Shown here one piece after another: positions 5,315 to 8,700 of a DNA stretch of 8,700 nucleotides (position 1 is its first letter; the number at the start of each line of letters is the position of its first letter). Where the stretch lies: contig CAJYHD010000625.1 in assembly GCA_913773715.1 (NCBI GenBank), forward strand, positions 1 through 8,700. The letters run 5' to 3'. The position numbers were made by a program, and so were the translations under genes. The notes beneath the pieces were generated by a model. The model did no database searches, had not been told where the DNA came from, and saw only the letters and a list, made by a program, of their open reading frames with translations. Source of the stretch: an uncultured Sphingobium sp. Its GTDB lineage: Bacteria; Pseudomonadota; Alphaproteobacteria; Sphingomonadales; Sphingomonadaceae.

Positions 5315-6121
5315 TCAACGATCATCCGTTTCGATGACCTTCACGTCCGCTTCCCCGCACGCCGCGGTCAGCGCGGGACCGACCAGATTGTCCGTCACCA
5401 GATAATCGATGTCGTGCAGATCGCCGGCACGCACCGGCGCGGGACGCCCGACCTTGCTCGAATCAGCTACCAGGATCACCTTGCGCGCGTGCTGGATGAT
5501 CGTTCGCGTGACCTGCACTTCGTCCACCGCGAAATCCAGCAGGCTGCCGTCCGGGTCGATCGCGGAGATGCCGATCAGCGCATAATCGACCTTGAACGCG
5601 CGGATGAAGTTCATCGCGAGCGCACCGACGACCGCACGGTCGTGGCGACGGACCTGGCCGCCGACCACGACCATGTCGATTCCGTCGCGGTCGGCCAGGA
5701 TATCCACGACGTTGAGGTTGTTCGAAATCACCATCAGGTCACGATGGTGGACGAGGTGGTTAGCCACCGCCTCGGTCGTGGTGCCGATGTTGATGAACAG
5801 CGACACCCCGTTGGGGATCAGCGCGGCCGCGGCCCTGCCGATCGCCGCCTTCGCCCCGGTAGCGACGGCGCGGCGGGTGACATAGTCGATATTGTCGACA
5901 CCCGATGTTACGACTGCGCCACCATGGACGCGCGACAGCATCGACTTGCGCGCGAGAATGTTCAGATCCTTGCGGATCGTCTGCGGCGTGACGCCAAGCC
6001 GGTCGGCCAGTTCCTCCACCGCGACTTTCCCGGCGCTGCGTGCGAGTTCGAGAATCTGGAAGTGCCGGGCGACAATGCCGTCCGCGGTTACGTCCTGCTC
6101 GTCGCGACCGGTCGTTTCCAC
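5315..6121 (-). CDS. glpR: GlpR, DeoR-family repressor of glycerol-3-phosphate genes
   Basis: A 268-residue cytoplasmic regulator that binds glycerol 3-phosphate and then leaves its operators. The start is a GTG at 6121 with GGAG (6129-6132, read on the minus strand) five bases upstream. An ATG at 6125 is in another frame. Residues 20-60 (HFQILELARSAGKVAVEELA, GVTPQTIRKDLNIL) are the winged helix-turn-helix, followed by the DeoR signature RVHGGAV (64-70). The C-terminal sugar-phosphate domain has NIGTTTEAVA (111-120), VISNNLNVVDIL (131-142), GGQVRRHDRAVVG (154-166), YALIGISAIDPDGSLLDF (180-197) and VADSSKVGRP (218-227), all close to enterobacterial GlpR. It starts 12 bp after the glpD stop, so the two are probably one operon and the repressor controls its own level. 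Nothing is missing. Confidence 0.93.
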   Translation of the reverse strand: METTGRDEQDVTADGIVARHFQILELARSAGKVAVEELADRLGVTPQTIRKDLNILARKSMLSRVHGGAVVTSGVDNIDYVTRRAVATGAKAAIGRAAAALIPNGVSLFINIGTTTEAVANHLVHHRDLMVISNNLNVVDILADRDGIDMVVVGGQVRRHDRAVVGALAMNFIRAFKVDYALIGISAIDPDGSLLDFAVDEVQVTRTIIQHARKVILVADSSKVGRPAPVRAGDLHDIDYLVTDNLVGPALTAACGEADVKVIETDDR

Positions 6122-6133
6122 ACATGTTCTCCG

Positions 6134-7696
6134 TCAGGATGCAGCCGACATCCGGTTGCTCGCACCCGACCCTAGCCGATCCGCCAGATAGGCGTCGATC
6201 CGTTCGGCGGTACCTTCGGCGACGTGCAGGCCCAGCTTGCCGCGGCGGAACAATATGTCCTCCGCGCTGGTCGCCCATTCGCGGTCGCGCAGATAGTCGA
6301 TCTCCCGCGCGTACAGCCCGGCCCCGAAATCTTCGCCCAGATCAGCGGGGGTCTGCGCATCGCCGATCACGGTTTCGGTGCAGGTGCCGTAGGCGCGCGC
6401 GAGCCGGCGCAGCAACGCGGACGGCATCGCCGGATAGCGCGCCACGAGCGTGGTTACGTAGCGATCGAAATCGGCGTCCGGCATGTCGCCGCCCGGCAGG
6501 ACGGCGCCCGCCGTCCACGCCTTGCCCGCTTCGGGAAAGAAGGGCGCGAGTTCGCCCATCGCATGCTCGGCAAGCTTGCGATAGGTCGTGATCTTGCCGC
6601 CGAAGATGCTTAGCATCGGCGCGCGATCGGTGCTGCCGTCCAGATCCAGCACATAATCGCGCGTCACCGCCGATGCGTTGGCGGCATGATCGTCGTACAG
6701 CGGGCGGATGCCCGAATAGGTCCAGGCGATATCGGCCTGCGCGACCGGCCGCTCGAAATAGCGCGCGACCGTCTCCAGCAGATAATCGATCTCGCCCTGG
6801 CCGATCGTCGCGCGCCCCGGTGCGCCTTCCCATGCCTCGTCGGTCGTCCCGATGAGCGTGAACCGCTCCTGATAGGGAATGGCGAAGACGATCCGCCGGT
6901 CGGGGTTCTGGAGCATGAACGCGTGGGCACCCTCGTAAAGCCGCGGCACGACGATATGGCTGCCCTTGATGAGCCGGACGCCGCGATCCCGGCGCGCGTC
7001 GGGCACGTCGCCCAGCACATCGGCCACCCATGGCCCCGCGGCATTGACGATCGCGCGCGCCGTCAGATCGCGCGTCCCGTGCGCATCTTCGATCGTGGTG
7101 ATCCAGCCTGTACCCTCGCGGCGTGCCGCGGCCAGCCGGGTGTGCGTCAACACCGTCGCGCCGCGATCCGCCGCGTCGCGGGCGTTCAGCGCGACCAGCC
7201 GGCTGTCTTCCACCCAGCAATCCGAATAGACGAACGCGCGCGGCGAACCCGGCTTCAGCCCGTTGCCGACCGGATCGCGATCCAGCGAGACGGTGCGGGT
7301 CGCTGGCAGCTTCTTGCGACCGCCGAGATGGTCGTAGAGGAATAGCCCCAGCCGCACCATCCAGGCCGGACGCGGCGATTGGCCTTGCGGCAGCACGAAC
7401 TCCAGGGGCCAGATGATGTGCGGGGCCATGGCCCACAACCGCTCGCGTTCAATCAGCGCCTCGCGCACAAGCCGGAACTCGTAATATTCCAGATATCGCA
7501 GTCCGCCATGGATCAGCTTGGTCGATGCCGACGAAGTATGGCTGGCGAGATCGTCCTTCTCGACCAGCGCGACGGACAGGCCGCGCCCCGCCGCATCGCG
7601 GGCGATGCCGACGCCGTTGATGCCGCCGCCGACGATCAGGAGATCGACGTCGTGCCGTGCGCGTGAACTTTGTGTGGATGCTGTCTGGTAAACCAC
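6134..7696 (-). CDS. glpD: GlpD, FAD-dependent glycerol-3-phosphate dehydrogenase (aerobic)
   Basis: Oxidises sn-glycerol 3-phosphate to dihydroxyacetone phosphate at the inner face of the cytoplasmic membrane, passing electrons to quinone. I chose the GTG at 7696 because AGGAGG (7703-7708) is exactly six bases upstream. An ATG at 7711 lies on the far side of that site, and the open frame up to 7819 crosses the promoter. This gives 520 residues, near the usual length. Visible are the FAD dinucleotide fold LLIVGGGINGVGIARDAAGRG (19-39), SSASTKLIHGGLRYLE (55-70), NAAGPW (218-223), RLIKGSH (241-247), GTTD (283-286), SGIRPLYDD (328-336) and IFGGKITTYRKLAE (364-377), then the C-terminal helical domain ending in GKLGLHVAEGT. 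It is co-transcribed with glpR and divergent from glpF. Confidence 0.95.
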   Translation of the reverse strand: MVYQTASTQSSRARHDVDLLIVGGGINGVGIARDAAGRGLSVALVEKDDLASHTSSASTKLIHGGLRYLEYYEFRLVREALIERERLWAMAPHIIWPLEFVLPQGQSPRPAWMVRLGLFLYDHLGGRKKLPATRTVSLDRDPVGNGLKPGSPRAFVYSDCWVEDSRLVALNARDAADRGATVLTHTRLAAARREGTGWITTIEDAHGTRDLTARAIVNAAGPWVADVLGDVPDARRDRGVRLIKGSHIVVPRLYEGAHAFMLQNPDRRIVFAIPYQERFTLIGTTDEAWEGAPGRATIGQGEIDYLLETVARYFERPVAQADIAWTYSGIRPLYDDHAANASAVTRDYVLDLDGSTDRAPMLSIFGGKITTYRKLAEHAMGELAPFFPEAGKAWTAGAVLPGGDMPDADFDRYVTTLVARYPAMPSALLRRLARAYGTCTETVIGDAQTPADLGEDFGAGLYAREIDYLRDREWATSAEDILFRRGKLGLHVAEGTAERIDAYLADRLGSGASNRMSAAS

Positions 7697-7702
7697 TGAT
7701 CG

Positions 7703-7708
7703 CCTCCT
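7703..7708 (-). promoter_or_regulatory. glpD ribosome binding site that decides a GTG start
   Basis: AGGAGG on the minus strand, six bases from the GTG at 7696. It lies inside the longer open frame beginning at 7711 or 7819, so those starts are unlikely. Confidence 0.85.
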
Positions 7709-7744
7709 CATCGCCGGATCGACCGGCAGGGATGTCTGAAAACG

Positions 7745-7773
7745 AATATGCACCTGCCAATACGAACTTTCAA
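7745..7773 (-). promoter_or_regulatory. Predicted glpD-glpR promoter
   Basis: On the minus strand TTGAAA (7773-7768) and CATATT (7750-7745) are separated by 17 bases. The -35 matches five of six sigma-70 positions and the -10 four of six. The -35 lies inside the palindrome at 7766-7781, so a repressor bound there would block it. Confidence 0.6.
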
Positions 7774-7781
7774 ACGAAAGT
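7766..7781. promoter_or_regulatory. Candidate GlpR operator 1
   Basis: ACTTTC and GAAAGT arms around AAAC form a 16-bp inverted repeat. It covers the -35 of the glpD promoter and ends one base before the -35 of the glpF promoter. Its TTTCGTTTGAAA core on the minus strand resembles A/T-rich DeoR-family operators. GlpR is the obvious candidate because its gene is adjacent. Confidence 0.55.
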
Positions 7782-7782
7782 G

Positions 7783-7811
7783 TTGACGTTCGATCGAAAT
7801 AGCGTGACAAT
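7783..7811 (+). promoter_or_regulatory. Predicted glpF(K) promoter
   Basis: TTGACG (7783-7788), a 17-base spacer and GACAAT (7806-7811) make a strong sigma-70 type promoter. The expected transcription start is near 7818, giving a leader of about 35 bases before the glpF ATG. The spacer contains the palindrome at 7789-7798. Confidence 0.7.
7789..7798. promoter_or_regulatory. Candidate GlpR operator 2
   Basis: TTCGATCGAA is a perfect 10-bp palindrome between the -35 and -10 of the glpF promoter. Its centre is 20 bp from the centre of operator 1, close to two helical turns, so two repressor units could bind the same face. Confidence 0.5.
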
Positions 7812-7852
7812 CCGGTCACGAGCTACGAACTCGATGTGGGAGAGAGAGCGGC

Positions 7853-8665
7853 ATGACCCGGCAGGCAATGGCAGGCACCACGTTGAGGGGCGAATTGATC
7901 GCCGAGGCGCTGGCGATGGCGATCATCATCACGCTGGGCGATTCGGCGGCGGCGATGCTGATCCTCTACGATCCCAGTCCCTATGCCACCGCCTATTGGG
8001 GCGTCTGCATCGCCTGGGGGCTGGCGGTGACGATCGCGATCTACGTCACCGGCGCGGTATCGGGCACGCATGCCAACCCGGCGGTGACGCTGGCGTTGAC
8101 GCTGTTCCGCGGCTTTCCGCGCGCCAAGGTGCTGCCCTATGTCGTTGCGCAGGTGGTGGGGGCGATGATCGGTGCGGCGCTGGTCCATCAGCTGTTCGGG
8201 CCGGTGATCGACGCCTACAACGTCACTCACGGGCTGACCCGTGCGGGCGGCGGTGCCGCCGGCGTGTTCTTCACCGCGCCCGGCGCGCACATCACGCCGC
8301 TCCACGCCTTTTGGGACGAGGTGATCCTAACCGGCATTCTGCTGCTCGGCATCTTCGCGATCACCGACGAATTCAATACCTCCGCTCCGATGGCCAACGC
8401 CAGCGCGCTCGTCATCGGACTGCTGGTCGCCTGCATCGGCGCGGCGGCCGGCTATCTGGAAGGCTGGCCGATCAATCCGGCGCGCGATTTCGGACCGCGG
8501 CTGTTCTGCTGGCTGACCGGGTGGGGCGACGCCGCGTTGCCGGGACCGGACAATTACTGGTGGGTGCCGATCGCCGGACCGCTGCTGGGCGGCGTGATCG
8601 GCGCTGGCATGTACCAGTATCTGGTGAAGCCTTATCTGCCGCCGCGCACGAGCGTCGCGGCATGA
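7853..8665 (+). CDS. glpF: GlpF, glycerol channel (aquaglyceroporin)
   Basis: Inner-membrane channel for facilitated glycerol entry, 270 residues. The start is the ATG at 7853 behind a purine-rich GGGAGAGAG (7838-7846). An ATG at 7868 is possible but less well placed. There are six hydrophobic membrane segments (about 14-36, 49-68, 94-116, 154-172, 183-202, 236-257) and two re-entrant half helices carrying the NPA motifs, GTHANPAVTLAL (NPA 75-77) and INPARDFGPR (NPA 208-210). The selectivity-filter arginine is R211, and W55 matches the filter tryptophan of E. coli GlpF. D212 after NPAR is the usual mark of glycerol channels rather than water channels. The position of E. coli F200 is W205 here. 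glpK probably follows in the same transcript. Confidence 0.95.
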   Translation: MTRQAMAGTTLRGELIAEALAMAIIITLGDSAAAMLILYDPSPYATAYWGVCIAWGLAVTIAIYVTGAVSGTHANPAVTLALTLFRGFPRAKVLPYVVAQVVGAMIGAALVHQLFGPVIDAYNVTHGLTRAGGGAAGVFFTAPGAHITPLHAFWDEVILTGILLLGIFAITDEFNTSAPMANASALVIGLLVACIGAAAGYLEGWPINPARDFGPRLFCWLTGWGDAALPGPDNYWWVPIAGPLLGGVIGAGMYQYLVKPYLPPRTSVAA

Positions 8666-8670
8666 CCTTC

Positions 8671-8676
8671 AAGGAG
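8671..8676 (+). promoter_or_regulatory. Ribosome binding site of the gene after glpF
   Basis: AAGGAG six bases before the ATG at 8683. It supports a real gene start in the last 18 bases of the window. Confidence 0.8.
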
Positions 8677-8682
8677 AGAGAC

Positions 8683-8700
8683 ATGGCCGGCCCCAAGCAC
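8683..8700 (+). CDS. glpK: Start of the next gene, probably glycerol kinase, cut by the window end
   Basis: Only six codons are visible, ATG GCC GGC CCC AAG CAC (MAGPKH), 17 bp after the glpF stop and behind a good AAGGAG site. The residues themselves do not identify a family. The glpK call comes from context: glpF is commonly followed by glpK, and the locus otherwise lacks the kinase that makes the substrate of GlpD and the ligand of GlpR. Confidence 0.6.

Noticed and set aside
5264..6175. A 303-codon plus-strand open frame rich in Asp, Arg and His
   Set aside because: It is antisense to glpR, which has every conserved DeoR-family motif. The composition is typical of a GC-rich shadow frame.
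7697..7819. An N-terminal extension of GlpD to 561 residues
   Set aside because: It would cross both predicted promoters and the operators, and AGGAGG is placed exactly for the GTG at 7696.
7803..7820. A CRP site upstream of glpF
   Set aside because: The GTGA and TCAC halves are eight bases apart, not six, so this is kept only as an unassigned palindrome.
1..8700. CRISPR arrays, tRNA or rRNA genes, defence systems
   Set aside because: No regularly spaced direct repeats, no recognisable tRNA or rRNA sequence and no defence-type protein were seen on either strand.

Overview
The window looks like chromosomal or plasmid DNA from a GC-rich alphaproteobacterium, most likely a sphingomonad (Sphingomonas/Sphingobium type). 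This rests on base composition, codon use and the style of the IS and TolC-like proteins, and no search was possible.

Left edge (1-326): remains of minus-strand genes. One is an internal piece of a tyrosine recombinase that runs off the window. It is cut off at 327 by an insertion sequence.

Middle (327-4673): four insertion sequences of four different families sit inside one another. An IS6-family element (327-4673) is split by an IS5-family element (747-4258). That is split by an IS110-family, IS1111-type element (1135-3809), which is split by an intact IS3-family element (2050-3370). Taking each layer out leaves elements of about 833, 837, 1354 and 1321 bp, all normal sizes for their families. 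The transposase halves of each layer line up across the insert. Only the innermost IS3 element has undamaged genes. The noncoding tail of the IS1111-type element (1150-1386) has a hairpin and two short matches that each span one of the element's own junctions, as expected of a guide (bridge/seek) RNA locus.

The outer IS6 element has no matching target duplication, and its neighbours are unrelated: a recombinase on the left, a TolC-type efflux gene on the right. The element therefore marks a rearrangement scar. The TolC-type gene (4674-5146) is a pseudogene lacking both ends and the middle.

Right part (5315-8700): a well-preserved glycerol catabolism locus. glpD (FAD glycerol-3-phosphate dehydrogenase) and glpR (DeoR-family repressor) form a minus-strand operon. 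Divergently, glpF (glycerol channel) is followed 17 bp later by the first codons of a gene that by context is glpK. Glycerol would enter through GlpF, be phosphorylated by GlpK and be oxidised by GlpD to dihydroxyacetone phosphate, with GlpR controlling both directions. The 156-bp region between glpD and glpF holds one good promoter for each direction, with palindromes placed on or inside the promoter elements.
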